Assembly (NCBI GenBank): GCA_046595995.1
Contig: JBKJNB010000140.1
Location: 4,767-68,766 of the forward strand
DNA from: JAWXBR01 sp046595995
GTDB taxonomy: Bacteria > Bacteroidota > Ignavibacteria > Kapaibacteriales > Kapaibacteriaceae
Length of the DNA: 64,000 nt
Direction of reading: 5' to 3'
The notes below the pieces were generated by a model that searched no databases, was not told where the DNA came from, and was given only the letters and a program-made list of their open reading frames with translations. This document shows positions 27,184 to 35,454 of the stretch, piece by piece. The translations under genes and the position numbers were made by a program. Position 1 is the first letter of the stretch, and each line of letters opens with the position of its first letter.

Positions 27184-27803
27184 TGTTTGTGTTCGATCGT
27201 CATTTCAATCTTCTCCAGCGGGTTATCGCCAGCGTCACGAGGCGAAGCCACAATTGCGTCTGCAACTTCCATACCGCTAACGACTTCACCAAAGCCTGTG
27301 TACTGATTGTCCAAAAATGTTGGACTTCCAACGCAGATGAAGAACTGTCCGCTATAGCTGTTTGGGTCGTTTGTACGAGCAGCCGAAATAACGCCACGTA
27401 CGTGCGATTTCTTGTTGAACTCTGCCTTCACAAGGTCTTTGTGCCCACCCGAACCCCAGCTTGAGCGCGCGCCTGCTTTGCTGTTTGGGTCACCGCCCTG
27501 AATCATGAAGCCTGGAATAACACGGTGGAACGCGGTACCGTTATAGTGTCCTTCGTGTACACGCGCGTCAAAGTGAGCAGCATGAAGAGGGGCAATGTCA
27601 GGCCATAGTTTGATAACAATCTTGCCGAGATCTTTGTTGCCTTGTTTTACACTGATTACGTATTCGTAGGTCTGCGTTGCTGGATGCGTCGTTGCAGTTG
27701 TAGACATAGTACCCTTCGTTGTTGAGGCCTTCTGAGCAGAACAGGTCGCGAGGAGCATAACGCTCATTACGGACAGAAGTGCGGTCGAGAAAAGTGTTTT
27801 CAT
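27180..27803 (-). CDS. Cyclophilin-type peptidyl-prolyl isomerase, lipoprotein
   Basis: The 207-residue protein begins with a lipoprotein signal (lipobox LATC, Cys21) and a Thr-rich linker, then a cyclophilin domain with FHRVIPGFMIQGGDP and SGQFFICVGSPTFLDNQYTGFG, the usual active-site segments. It should catalyse proline isomerisation outside the inner membrane, probably assisting folding of secreted or outer-membrane proteins. It lies immediately downstream of the UppP-cyclophilin fusion gene, whose second half is a related cyclophilin, so the two domains look like an ancient tandem duplication. The stop overlaps the PD40-OmpA start by four bases. Confidence 0.93.
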   Translation of the reverse strand: MKTLFSTALLSVMSVMLLATCSAQKASTTKGTMSTTATTHPATQTYEYVISVKQGNKDLGKIVIKLWPDIAPLHAAHFDARVHEGHYNGTAFHRVIPGFMIQGGDPNSKAGARSSWGSGGHKDLVKAEFNKKSHVRGVISAARTNDPNSYSGQFFICVGSPTFLDNQYTGFGEVVSGMEVADAIVASPRDAGDNPLEKIEMTIEHKH

Positions 27804-27824
27804 TGGAATGCTTGCTTGTAAAAT

Positions 27825-29327
27825 TTATAATGTTTGGATAGTAATGCCTTTTAGTACAATCGGCTTTTTCGGAGCACCGTCAGTGTCACCCAGCGGACCA
27901 GGCTCTACTTCTGCCTTGCCGATAGCCTCGAGCGCTTCGAAGCCCTCTATGACGCGTCCAAAGATGGCGTATTGGTGAGGCAAGGAAGCAGCCCCTTCCA
28001 AGCAAATGAAAAATTGACTGGTTGCTGAGTTAGCCGCAGTCTTTCGTCCGGTAGCTAATACTGTCGCCATCGCAACTACACCTTTCTGATACCCAACAAG
28101 CGCAGAGGGCGCGGTCGCGTCGAGTTCGTCTAATAAGGGCTTGCCATCTGCTGTTACTCCGCCCTTGCCCCACTCAGTTCGTGCGTTTGGGTCCTTAGTC
28201 AGGGGGTCACCTGTTTGGACAACAAAGCCTTTCGCCACGCGATGGAACAACACGCCGTTATACTGCCTGCGCTGTGCCAACGCCACAAAATTCGCAACAG
28301 TTTTGGGAGCATCAACACCGAACAGGCCAATTATTATTATTCCTTTCGACGTTTTGAGCGTCGCAACGTGGGTAATAATGGCGGTATCTGTGGCTACAGG
28401 CGAGGTTTCAAGCGGCACAGAGACGGTTACGGGTGTAGAATCAAGGCGCTCAGAAATAATGTTCTTGTCAGCTCCAGAACCGTCTTTTGAGGGCGTACAG
28501 GCCGTGAGAAGCAGTACAAGACCAAGACCGATACGGTAAACAACGAAGGGCATGAGTGACTTGTGTTTGAGATAACTCATGAGAAAAGCAATCGACAAGT
28601 AGCCAGTAATACCTGCTGCGATGGCTGCGGCAAGAACTTGGATGCCCCCTACCTCCCAAGACAGATGCCCCACCTCCTGCGCGAACTCGAGTACGCCAGC
28701 AGCAAAGATTGCAGGCAACGAGAGCAAGAAGGAAAAGCGTGCGGCATCAGACCGAGTAAGACCCCTAAAGAGTCCTGCCATAATCGTGGTGCCGCTTCTC
28801 GAAGAACCAGGAATAAGGGCAAGTACTTGGGCGAGGCCAATAACAACTGCATCGCCAATGTTCATTTGTTCGGTTGTGCGCTTGAATGAAGACAACCGGT
28901 CTGCCAGTGCAAGGAGTATGGCAACGACAATCAGGCTCGTTCCGATAACACTTAGATTCTTCGTAAACGTTCCTTCAAGAAAATCCTTGGCGAGGAACCC
29001 CACAACAACGATTGGTACGGTGCCTATAATAACAAGCCATGCAAGGCGCGATGGTGCAGATTGCTCGCGTAGAGCACGACGTGCGGCAAAGTTCTCGCTG
29101 AAGAACGCCGTCCCCATCGACACGATGTCACGGTAGAAATAGATAACAACCGCTGCAAGTGTTCCCAGCTGAATTGTGGCCATGAACGCAGTCCACGCAT
29201 TCGGATTCTGCGGATCTACGACACCCAGCCAAGCGGCTGCAATTGTTAGGTGTGCGGTGCTTGATATCGGGATGAACTCTGTGAGTCCCTGTATAACACC
29301 AAGCAAAATGGCGGTTAGTAAGGTCAT
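27825..29327 (-). CDS. uppP: Fusion of undecaprenyl-diphosphatase (UppP) and a cyclophilin
   Basis: Residues 1-272 are a complete UppP/BacA integral membrane phosphatase, which recycles undecaprenyl pyrophosphate for wall synthesis: IQGLTEFIPISSTAHL at 12-27 and ALIPGSSRSGTT at 170-181 are its two catalytic loops. The last UppP helix runs straight into LLTAC (273-277), which reads as a lipobox, followed by a Ser/Thr/Asp linker and a cyclophilin domain from about 320 to 500 (FHRVAKGFVVQTGDP and SQFFICLEGAASLPHQYAIFG). The frame is open throughout. An internal ATG for Met259 could make a separate lipoprotein. The ATG at 29327 is four bases after the polA stop. The cyclophilin half is probably periplasmic; that is inference. 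Confidence 0.9.
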   Translation of the reverse strand: MTLLTAILLGVIQGLTEFIPISSTAHLTIAAAWLGVVDPQNPNAWTAFMATIQLGTLAAVVIYFYRDIVSMGTAFFSENFAARRALREQSAPSRLAWLVIIGTVPIVVVGFLAKDFLEGTFTKNLSVIGTSLIVVAILLALADRLSSFKRTTEQMNIGDAVVIGLAQVLALIPGSSRSGTTIMAGLFRGLTRSDAARFSFLLSLPAIFAAGVLEFAQEVGHLSWEVGGIQVLAAAIAAGITGYLSIAFLMSYLKHKSLMPFVVYRIGLGLVLLLTACTPSKDGSGADKNIISERLDSTPVTVSVPLETSPVATDTAIITHVATLKTSKGIIIIGLFGVDAPKTVANFVALAQRRQYNGVLFHRVAKGFVVQTGDPLTKDPNARTEWGKGGVTADGKPLLDELDATAPSALVGYQKGVVAMATVLATGRKTAANSATSQFFICLEGAASLPHQYAIFGRVIEGFEALEAIGKAEVEPGPLGDTDGAPKKPIVLKGITIQTL

Positions 29328-29331
29328 GTGT

Positions 29332-32172
29332 TTAGTGCGCCTCGTACCATGATGCGCCGATACCGGTTTCAACGATCACAGGAACGTTGTTTAAAGGGAG
29401 AGCTTGCTCCATTCCTTCTTTTACGACTGACGTCAGCTCTTCTGCCTCATCGTCGTACACTTCGAAGACAAGTTCGTCATGCACCTGCAGCATCATCAGC
29501 GAACGTAGGTTTCGTTTCTGCATGTCGGCATGAATGCGAATCATGGCGAGTTTCAACATATCGGCAGCTGTGCCTTGAATGGGCATGTTGATACAGGCAC
29601 GTTCGGCAGCCGTTCGCAAACCGCGATTCGCAGAATTGATGAGTGGGAAGAATCGCCGGCGTCCCAACAGAGTCGATGCGTACCCGCGCTGACGGGTAAG
29701 TGCAATGGTGTCTTCGATGTACTGCTTAATTCCTGCGTACTTCTCGAAGTAGTTGTCGATAATCTTAGCGCCTTCTGCGCGATGAATACCTAAGCGCTGC
29801 GCGAGTCCGAACGCACCGAGTCCGTACATAATCCCAAAGTTTACAGTCTTGGCAACACGTCTATGCTCTGATGTCACAGCATCGATTGATACGTCGTGGA
29901 GAATTGCTGCGGTCGCTGTGTGAATGTCCTCACCACTCTTGAAGGCCGCCACGAGGTTCGGGTCCTGCGAGATTGCCGCCATAATGCGCAGCTCTATCTG
30001 TGAGTAGTCTGCAGAAAGGATCTTTGCGTTTGGTGTTTGCGGCACAAAGGCCTTACGTATGCGCAGACCAAGCTCGCTGCGAATAGGAATGTTCTGAAGA
30101 TTAGGGTCGGTAGATGAGAGACGTCCAGTTGCAGCAACCGTCTGATTATACGTCGTGTGTACGCGCCCTGTTCGCGGGTTGATGAGCTTCGGCAAAGACT
30201 CGACGTAGGTCGAGCGCAGTTTTTCGACCTGACGGTAATCGAGGATTAGCTGTGCAATCGGAAACGACTCAGACAGCTCGGTAAGAACACTCGAGTCTGT
30301 TGAGAATCCCGTCTTCGTTTTCTTCGATGTCGGTAGCATCAGTTTCTCGAACAACACTTCGCCCAACTGTTTGTTCGACGCAATATTGAATTCCTGTCCG
30401 GCCTCGGCCCATATCGCTTTCTCTAAGCGCGCTGCTTCTGTACGCATGAAATCGCCGAGATCGCTCAGTGCAGATTGTTCAATGCGCACACCGTTAAACT
30501 CCATTGTCACCAGCACAGGCACGAGTGGAAACTCAATGGTGTTTGCCAAATCGGTAATGCCGTGCTCTTCTAGCTTAACACGAAGGATGTTCGAGAGTTT
30601 CAACGCAACGTCGGCGTCTTCAGCCGCGTACTCCGTTAGCTGAGCAAGGTCGACTTCGCGCATCGATCGCTGTGTCGACTTCTTCTCACCAATCAATGCA
30701 GTAATCGGTACGGGTGCATAATTCAACCACCGCGCAGCAAGAGCATCGAGTCCGTGTGACTTATCCGGATCGAGCAGATAACTCGCCAGCATCGTGTCGA
30801 AAACAATTGGTGCAACATCGATTCCGTATCGCTTCAGAATAAGCGAATCAAATTTTATGTTCTGACCAATCTTACCCACTGAAGGGTCTTCGAAAAGGGG
30901 CTTGATCGCAAGCATTACATCGGCAACAGGCAGCAGCTCTTTATCAGCACGATGGTCGGTATCAAACAGCGACGATGCCGGATCGACATCTGTGTCATCG
31001 ACGGCCACAAAAAACGCAGTGCCTTCGCTGTTGCTAAGTGATACACCAACGATGTGACATGACATGCAGTCAAGCGATGTTGTCTCGAGATCGATCGACA
31101 GTATCGAAGACCCCTCGAGCCCCTTAACCATATCGTCGAGTCCGCCCTGCGTATGCACGAGCGTGTATGTGTGCGGCACGTCGCTAACCGTAAGCAATGG
31201 CGGTACGTCGCCAGGGTCGTTGCCCTCTGCAAACACACCAGAAGATTGCTCAGACGATGCGCCGTTTGCGCCCGCGCCGTCGCCGGATGCGCCGTCACCG
31301 GACATTGCTGCAAATCGTTTGCGCAGTGTGTGAAAGCCCAGCTCGCCGCAGAACGCGTCGAGTGCAGAATAGTCAACTGGTTTACGAACGAGAAAGAGGC
31401 GCTTTGCATCGACTGGCACGTCGAGATCCATGGTTACCAGCTTCTTCGACAGGAATGCCATATCGCGCGCGACTTCAAATTTAGTTCGCAGCGATTCTCG
31501 TTCAATCTCGTGTAAGTGGTCGTAAAGATTTTCAACCGAGCCATACTTCTCTATTAGAGGTATTGCAGTTTTCTCTCCAACACCTTTAACACCTGGTACG
31601 TTATCAGAGGCGTCACCAATAAGTGCGAGAACATCTACGACGTGTTGGGGTCCGACGCCAAATTTCTCTTTGACTTTTACAGCATCGTAAATCGAATACT
31701 CACCAACGTCGCGTCCGGGACGTAGAATCTGAACCTTCTCGTTCACGAGCTGGAAGTAGTCTTTGTCCGACGTAACACACAGCACATCATGTCCGTCGTC
31801 CGATTCTCGTTTTGCAATCGTTCCTATCACATCGTCAGCTTCGTACCCTGGCATTTCCACGCATTCCATGCCCAACAATCCGATCATGGTCTTGATACGA
31901 GCAAGCTGCGGCACAAGATCGTCTGGGAAGGCGTCACGATTCGCCTTGTACTTCTCATACATCACATGGCGAAACGTGGGCCCGGGTGTATCGAAAACGA
32001 CGGCAATTGCTTCAGGGGCATGACGCTCCAGTAGCAGCAGCAGAATGTTCGCGAATGCAAAGACGGCAAAGGAGGGTTCTCCCGAAGGAGAAGCCATTCC
32101 GGTTTTCGATAGGCCGTGATAGGCACGGAAAACCAGCGACATACCGTCGATAAGGATCAGAGGATGGGTCAT
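29332..32172 (-). CDS. polA: DNA polymerase I
   Basis: The 946-residue enzyme has all three domains: 5'-3' exonuclease (about 1-300), 3'-5' proofreading exonuclease (about 345-530) and polymerase (about 560-946). The proofreading residues look intact: DLETT with Asp361 and Glu363, GQNIKFD, and YAAEDADVAL. Polymerase motif A is DYSQIELR with Asp722, and motif C is QVHDELVFE. The start at 32172 gives the canonical ILIDGMSLVFRAYHG N-terminus. An open frame continues upstream through a 12-bp tandem repeat, but that extension would be a repetitive non-conserved peptide and was rejected. Confidence 0.97.
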   Translation of the reverse strand: MTHPLILIDGMSLVFRAYHGLSKTGMASPSGEPSFAVFAFANILLLLLERHAPEAIAVVFDTPGPTFRHVMYEKYKANRDAFPDDLVPQLARIKTMIGLLGMECVEMPGYEADDVIGTIAKRESDDGHDVLCVTSDKDYFQLVNEKVQILRPGRDVGEYSIYDAVKVKEKFGVGPQHVVDVLALIGDASDNVPGVKGVGEKTAIPLIEKYGSVENLYDHLHEIERESLRTKFEVARDMAFLSKKLVTMDLDVPVDAKRLFLVRKPVDYSALDAFCGELGFHTLRKRFAAMSGDGASGDGAGANGASSEQSSGVFAEGNDPGDVPPLLTVSDVPHTYTLVHTQGGLDDMVKGLEGSSILSIDLETTSLDCMSCHIVGVSLSNSEGTAFFVAVDDTDVDPASSLFDTDHRADKELLPVADVMLAIKPLFEDPSVGKIGQNIKFDSLILKRYGIDVAPIVFDTMLASYLLDPDKSHGLDALAARWLNYAPVPITALIGEKKSTQRSMREVDLAQLTEYAAEDADVALKLSNILRVKLEEHGITDLANTIEFPLVPVLVTMEFNGVRIEQSALSDLGDFMRTEAARLEKAIWAEAGQEFNIASNKQLGEVLFEKLMLPTSKKTKTGFSTDSSVLTELSESFPIAQLILDYRQVEKLRSTYVESLPKLINPRTGRVHTTYNQTVAATGRLSSTDPNLQNIPIRSELGLRIRKAFVPQTPNAKILSADYSQIELRIMAAISQDPNLVAAFKSGEDIHTATAAILHDVSIDAVTSEHRRVAKTVNFGIMYGLGAFGLAQRLGIHRAEGAKIIDNYFEKYAGIKQYIEDTIALTRQRGYASTLLGRRRFFPLINSANRGLRTAAERACINMPIQGTAADMLKLAMIRIHADMQKRNLRSLMMLQVHDELVFEVYDDEAEELTSVVKEGMEQALPLNNVPVIVETGIGASWYEAH

Positions 32173-32206
32173 TACTCGAACCAAAGATACGGACCGTATT
32201 ATTGCC

Positions 32207-32266
32207 GTTCGTTCCGCTGTTCGTTCCGCCGTTCGTTCCGCCGTTCGTTCCGCTATTCGTTCCACT
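32207..32266. repeat. 12-bp tandem repeat, five copies, in the polA/terC divergent promoter region
   Basis: Five consecutive 12-bp units (consensus GTTCGTTCCGCY; the last unit diverged) fill most of the 106 bp between the polA and terC starts. The repeats are 35 bp from the polA ATG and 12 bp from the terC ATG, so copy number could alter promoter spacing for both genes. The length is a multiple of three and all frames through it are open. Confidence 0.9.
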
Positions 32267-32278
32267 GTAAACATCCGC

Positions 32279-33208
32279 ATGCTGGCAGCCATCCCCGAAT
32301 TCTGGCTTTACGCCGGCTTCATCGTCCTCGTCCTCTTCCTTCTGGCTCTCGATCTGGGCATCCTCAATCGTAAACCACACGTGGTGAAGCTGAGCGAGGC
32401 CCTTGGGTGGACGGCGTTGTGGGTGGCGCTCGCGATGGGGTTCAATGCCCTTGTGTGGCAGTTCAAGGGCGCAGTCGCAGCACAAGAATTTTTTGCGGGC
32501 TACCTGCTAGAGCAGTCACTATCGGTCGATAACATCTTCGTTATCATCCTGATTCTGCGCTATTTCAAGGTCGATCCCAAGTATCACCACAAGGTGCTCT
32601 TCTGGGGAATCGTTGGCGCACTGGTAATGCGCGGTACCATGATTGCGCTTGGCTCGGCGCTTATCAACTCATTCGACTGGATATTCTTTGTATTTGGCGC
32701 TTTCCTCGTGTTTACGGGCATACGAATGGCCATGCACGATGACTCAGAAGCGAACCTTGACGACAACGTAGTCGTGCGGCTATCACGGCGATTCCTGCGG
32801 CTTACCAATCATTACCACGCCGACGCATTTACGATTCGCAAGGACGGACTGCTGTACTTCACGCCCCTGTTTGTGGTAGTGCTAGTGGTCGAAGTCACCG
32901 ATCTCGTGTTCGCAGTCGATTCGATACCTGCAATCTTTGCTGTTACAAAGGATTCATTCATCGTATTCACGTCGAATGTATTTGCTGTCTTGGGGCTTAG
33001 ATCGCTGTTTTTCGCCGTCGCAGGCATCATGGACCTCTTCAAATACCTGAAGTACGGTCTGTCTGTCATCCTCTGCTTTATCGGCGTAAAAATGTTCATT
33101 CAGCTGTGGTATCACATACCCGTCGAGATCGCGCTTGGCGTTATCGTAGGTGTGTTGGGGATATCGATTCTGGCATCTGTTATTGCACAACGCCGCACCA
33201 ATAAATAA
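32279..33208 (+). CDS. TerC/Alx-family membrane protein, probable metal exporter
   Basis: The 309-residue protein has eight or nine membrane helices and the family motifs EQSLSVDNIFVI and EVTDLVFAVDSIPAI, whose acidic residues lie within the membrane. Alx/TerC/MeeF proteins export manganese or other divalent metals, including for loading of exoenzymes in some bacteria; which ion is carried here is not known. The spacer upstream is occupied by a 12-bp tandem repeat, and no yybP-ykoY manganese riboswitch could be recognised in it. Two hairpins follow the stop. Confidence 0.92.
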   Translation: MLAAIPEFWLYAGFIVLVLFLLALDLGILNRKPHVVKLSEALGWTALWVALAMGFNALVWQFKGAVAAQEFFAGYLLEQSLSVDNIFVIILILRYFKVDPKYHHKVLFWGIVGALVMRGTMIALGSALINSFDWIFFVFGAFLVFTGIRMAMHDDSEANLDDNVVVRLSRRFLRLTNHYHADAFTIRKDGLLYFTPLFVVVLVVEVTDLVFAVDSIPAIFAVTKDSFIVFTSNVFAVLGLRSLFFAVAGIMDLFKYLKYGLSVILCFIGVKMFIQLWYHIPVEIALGVIVGVLGISILASVIAQRRTNK

Positions 33209-33253
33209 ACGACTTACGTCGTTCATTCCGGGAATCATTATCTCCCGGAATGA
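33208..33253 (+). promoter_or_regulatory. Two hairpins between terC and nlpC, the second covering the nlpC ribosome binding site
   Basis: AACGAC/GTCGTT form a small hairpin at 33208-33223. TCATTCCGGGA/TCCCGGAATGA are perfect 11-base arms at 33223-33233 and 33243-33253 with a nine-base loop. The right arm contains the GGA (33247-33249) that precedes the nlpC ATG at 33255, so the hairpin would hide the ribosome binding site. No U-tract follows, so it is not a simple terminator. Confidence 0.6.
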
Positions 33254-33254
33254 G

Positions 33255-33752
33255 ATGTGGGGCTTTTGTGGAATCTGCTTCCTTCTCCTCCTCACGGCCT
33301 GCTCCTCGCCGACCTCCCTTCGCCGTACATCGAACACACAACTGAACCGCGTAATTACAGAAGCCGAGGGTCTCATGGGCACGTCTTACTGCCCTAGAGG
33401 CACGACGCCCGACTGCTTCGACTGCTCTGGTTTTACATCTTGGTGCTTCAGGCGCGGAGGCGTTACCCTGCCTCGGTCGTCTAAAGACCAAATCAATGTC
33501 GGTATTGCAATCCTTCCTCAGGAGTCGCAGACCACTCCGACGCCACTCGTTTCTCCAGACCTAGACCTGCTACAACCCGGCGATCTGGTGTTTTTTATTA
33601 CCTATGGCAACGAAGTGTCGCACGTTGGTATCTACGCAGGAGACAACACGTTTATCCATTCGTCTACATCGAAAGGCGTAATCGTTTCATCGATGTACGA
33701 ACCGTACTGGCGGACCCGCTTCGTTGGGGCACGCCGTATCTTGAGCCCATGA
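33255..33752 (+). CDS. NlpC/P60-family cell-wall hydrolase lipoprotein
   Basis: The 166-residue protein has a lipoprotein signal with lipobox LLTAC (Cys16) and an NlpC/P60 cysteine peptidase domain. The catalytic Cys57 is in DCSGF, the catalytic His123 in SHVGIYAG, and His135 is the likely third residue. Such enzymes cut the D-gamma-Glu-diaminopimelate bond in peptidoglycan stems. The ATG at 33255 follows GGA with five bases of spacing and lies at the edge of a strong hairpin. The stop lies in a 26-bp tandem duplication that links it to the next gene. Confidence 0.93.
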   Translation: MWGFCGICFLLLLTACSSPTSLRRTSNTQLNRVITEAEGLMGTSYCPRGTTPDCFDCSGFTSWCFRRGGVTLPRSSKDQINVGIAILPQESQTTPTPLVSPDLDLLQPGDLVFFITYGNEVSHVGIYAGDNTFIHSSTSKGVIVSSMYEPYWRTRFVGARRILSP

Positions 33753-33786
33753 AGCCCACCCGTATCTTTAGCCTATGAAGCCCATC
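33735..33786 (+). repeat. 26-bp tandem duplication at the nlpC stop / next start
   Basis: Units 33735-33760 and 33761-33786 differ at only three or four positions. Copy 1 contains the nlpC stop overlapping an ATG (ATGA at 33749-33752). Copy 2 contains the real start of the next gene (ATG at 33775), also in the context ATGA. Reading from the copy-1 ATG gives a nine-codon ORF (MKPTRIFSL) that ends at TGA 33776-33778, overlapping that start. Confidence 0.9.
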
Positions 33787-35454
33787 CGCCTGATTGTTGT
33801 GATAGCGGTATTAATCGCAAGTGCTGTCTATGCATTCGCCACAAGCCCATCTGCAGTGTTGTCAAGCGATACGACTTGGATAGAAGGCGCTATTACGTGC
33901 TCTATGTCTAAGCCCCTGCGTGTCGGACATGCAATGCTCTATCTACCGAGGCCGAGCACGTCAAATCGGAAAGGCGACCTATCTGCCACCGGGTTCATGG
34001 ACGATATCGCTCATCCACCACTAACTGTTGTGCCCTTAGATTCCACCGGAAATTTCCGCCTGGCTACCTCGGAGAAAGGCCTGCTGCTCTTGCGCATCGC
34101 CAGCCCGAATCACGCGCCACTTGAACACTATGTGTACTGCTCCGGCGGACATACCATTCGTCTGCTCGGCACTCCAACGCAACAGTTTCATGCCTATTCG
34201 ACAATTGATACGATCTCAGCGGTTACCAACGACACAACAATTCTTTTGAAACGTGTTGGTAAGGGGCGGTATGGGGCTTCAATAAAAACGAAAGATTCCG
34301 TAGTACCCTATTATCTACTTGTGTCATCTCGTGGATCGCGCGAACGAATCGCAATTACCGGCAATCCCTCTTCGCTGATCAATAACAAGCAGTCGGGTAC
34401 GATAAACCAGCAGTCGGGTACGATTACTCCCGATGATAACGGTGTTTATTGGTCTTGGGTGCGCGCATCAAAAGGTGTCGCCAAAATTCAGGTCAATACT
34501 GATGCATGGATGCGCGCATGCGATTTCCCTTCTGTGACGTTCCTGAGTGCCGACGATGCTACAATCGATTCTCTCATTGCTCGAATTGGACATCGAGCCA
34601 ACGATCGGTCGGTCGAGACGCACAACGGTCGGTCGGTCGAGACGCACAACGGTCGGTCGTTCAAGACGTACAACGATCGCTCAGATCGCGTTCGGCAGGT
34701 TGCAGCGATTGCCTTTGGAGTGTCCTGGGATACGCTGAAGACGGTTGTGCCTCCTACGTCTATCGCATGGACGATGGGCCATCTGCGATTCTTCGATCTA
34801 CTCATGCAATCGGGCACGACTGCGGATACGTGGGACTACATCGATACGCTGCTTGTGCGGCATCCTGTCCGACGCATTACTCCACCGCTACAATTGGCAG
34901 CGGTTGGATATGCGCACCGCTCGGGCATGCAGGACCGCAGTATGCTTCTTCTGCGGAATCTGATACGTGAGTTCCCAGACCATCCGCAAACACAAGATGT
35001 GCGCGACTTCACAGATCCAGATCGTCCGATGCAGGTCGGCCGCTTGATGCCTGAATTCGACTGGGTGACAGCCGATGGTTCCGGACGTCGCATTACATCG
35101 AATGCACTCAGCGGCAGCCACACTCTTTTCTTCGTCTGGGATGCGCGGGCACAGAACTCTGACGCATTCAACGAACTGCGGCGGCTGCAGACGACCTTTC
35201 AGGCAGACGGCCTTAACATGGTCAGCGTATTCGCGGGCAAGGGCGCCCCGCCACCGTCTATGGCATCGTTCATACAGACTCATCCGTGGCCAACAGTCTA
35301 TAGCGATGGATCGCCGCAATCTCCCGCTGCCATGCTCGCCAACCGTGTACCTTTCATGGTACTTGTCAGCACCGACCGTAAGATTGTTATGGTAATCGGA
35401 GGACTTAATGTCATCGAAGCTGAGAAGATTCTCGTCCAACGACTTAGGAAGTAG
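33775..35454 (+). CDS. Secreted protein with degenerate thioredoxin-fold C-terminal domain
   Basis: The 559-residue product has a signal peptide (about 1-22). The middle is unrecognised, with strand-rich sequence to about residue 230, then helical sequence of tetratricopeptide-like character. Residues about 420-559 resemble a TlpA/AhpC-type thioredoxin fold (GRLMPEFDWVTADGSGRRIT, HTLFFVWDARAQNSDAFNEL, VPFMVLVSTDRKIV), but the position of the CxxC is occupied by DARAQ, so it cannot act as a thiol oxidoreductase. Two in-frame tandem repeats lie in the middle, SGTINQQ-type and RSVETHNG-type. The start lies in the second copy of the 26-bp duplication. The 3' end overlaps the next gene by 47 bp. 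Confidence 0.75.
   Translation: MKPIRLIVVIAVLIASAVYAFATSPSAVLSSDTTWIEGAITCSMSKPLRVGHAMLYLPRPSTSNRKGDLSATGFMDDIAHPPLTVVPLDSTGNFRLATSEKGLLLLRIASPNHAPLEHYVYCSGGHTIRLLGTPTQQFHAYSTIDTISAVTNDTTILLKRVGKGRYGASIKTKDSVVPYYLLVSSRGSRERIAITGNPSSLINNKQSGTINQQSGTITPDDNGVYWSWVRASKGVAKIQVNTDAWMRACDFPSVTFLSADDATIDSLIARIGHRANDRSVETHNGRSVETHNGRSFKTYNDRSDRVRQVAAIAFGVSWDTLKTVVPPTSIAWTMGHLRFFDLLMQSGTTADTWDYIDTLLVRHPVRRITPPLQLAAVGYAHRSGMQDRSMLLLRNLIREFPDHPQTQDVRDFTDPDRPMQVGRLMPEFDWVTADGSGRRITSNALSGSHTLFFVWDARAQNSDAFNELRRLQTTFQADGLNMVSVFAGKGAPPPSMASFIQTHPWPTVYSDGSPQSPAAMLANRVPFMVLVSTDRKIVMVIGGLNVIEAEKILVQRLRK
34600..34689 (+). repeat. 24-bp in-frame coding tandem repeat
   Basis: Three full 24-bp units start at 34600, 34624 and 34648 and a degenerate fourth follows. 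Each full unit encodes the octapeptide RSVETHNG or a variant. The unit is a multiple of three, so copy changes keep the frame. A 21-bp repeat, with its two copies starting at about 34390 and 34411, lies upstream in the same gene. Confidence 0.85.

Noticed and set aside
32173..32292. N-terminal extension of polA through the 12-bp repeat
   Set aside because: The extension would be a low-complexity repeated tetrapeptide, whereas the ATG at 32172 gives the canonical DNA polymerase I N-terminus.
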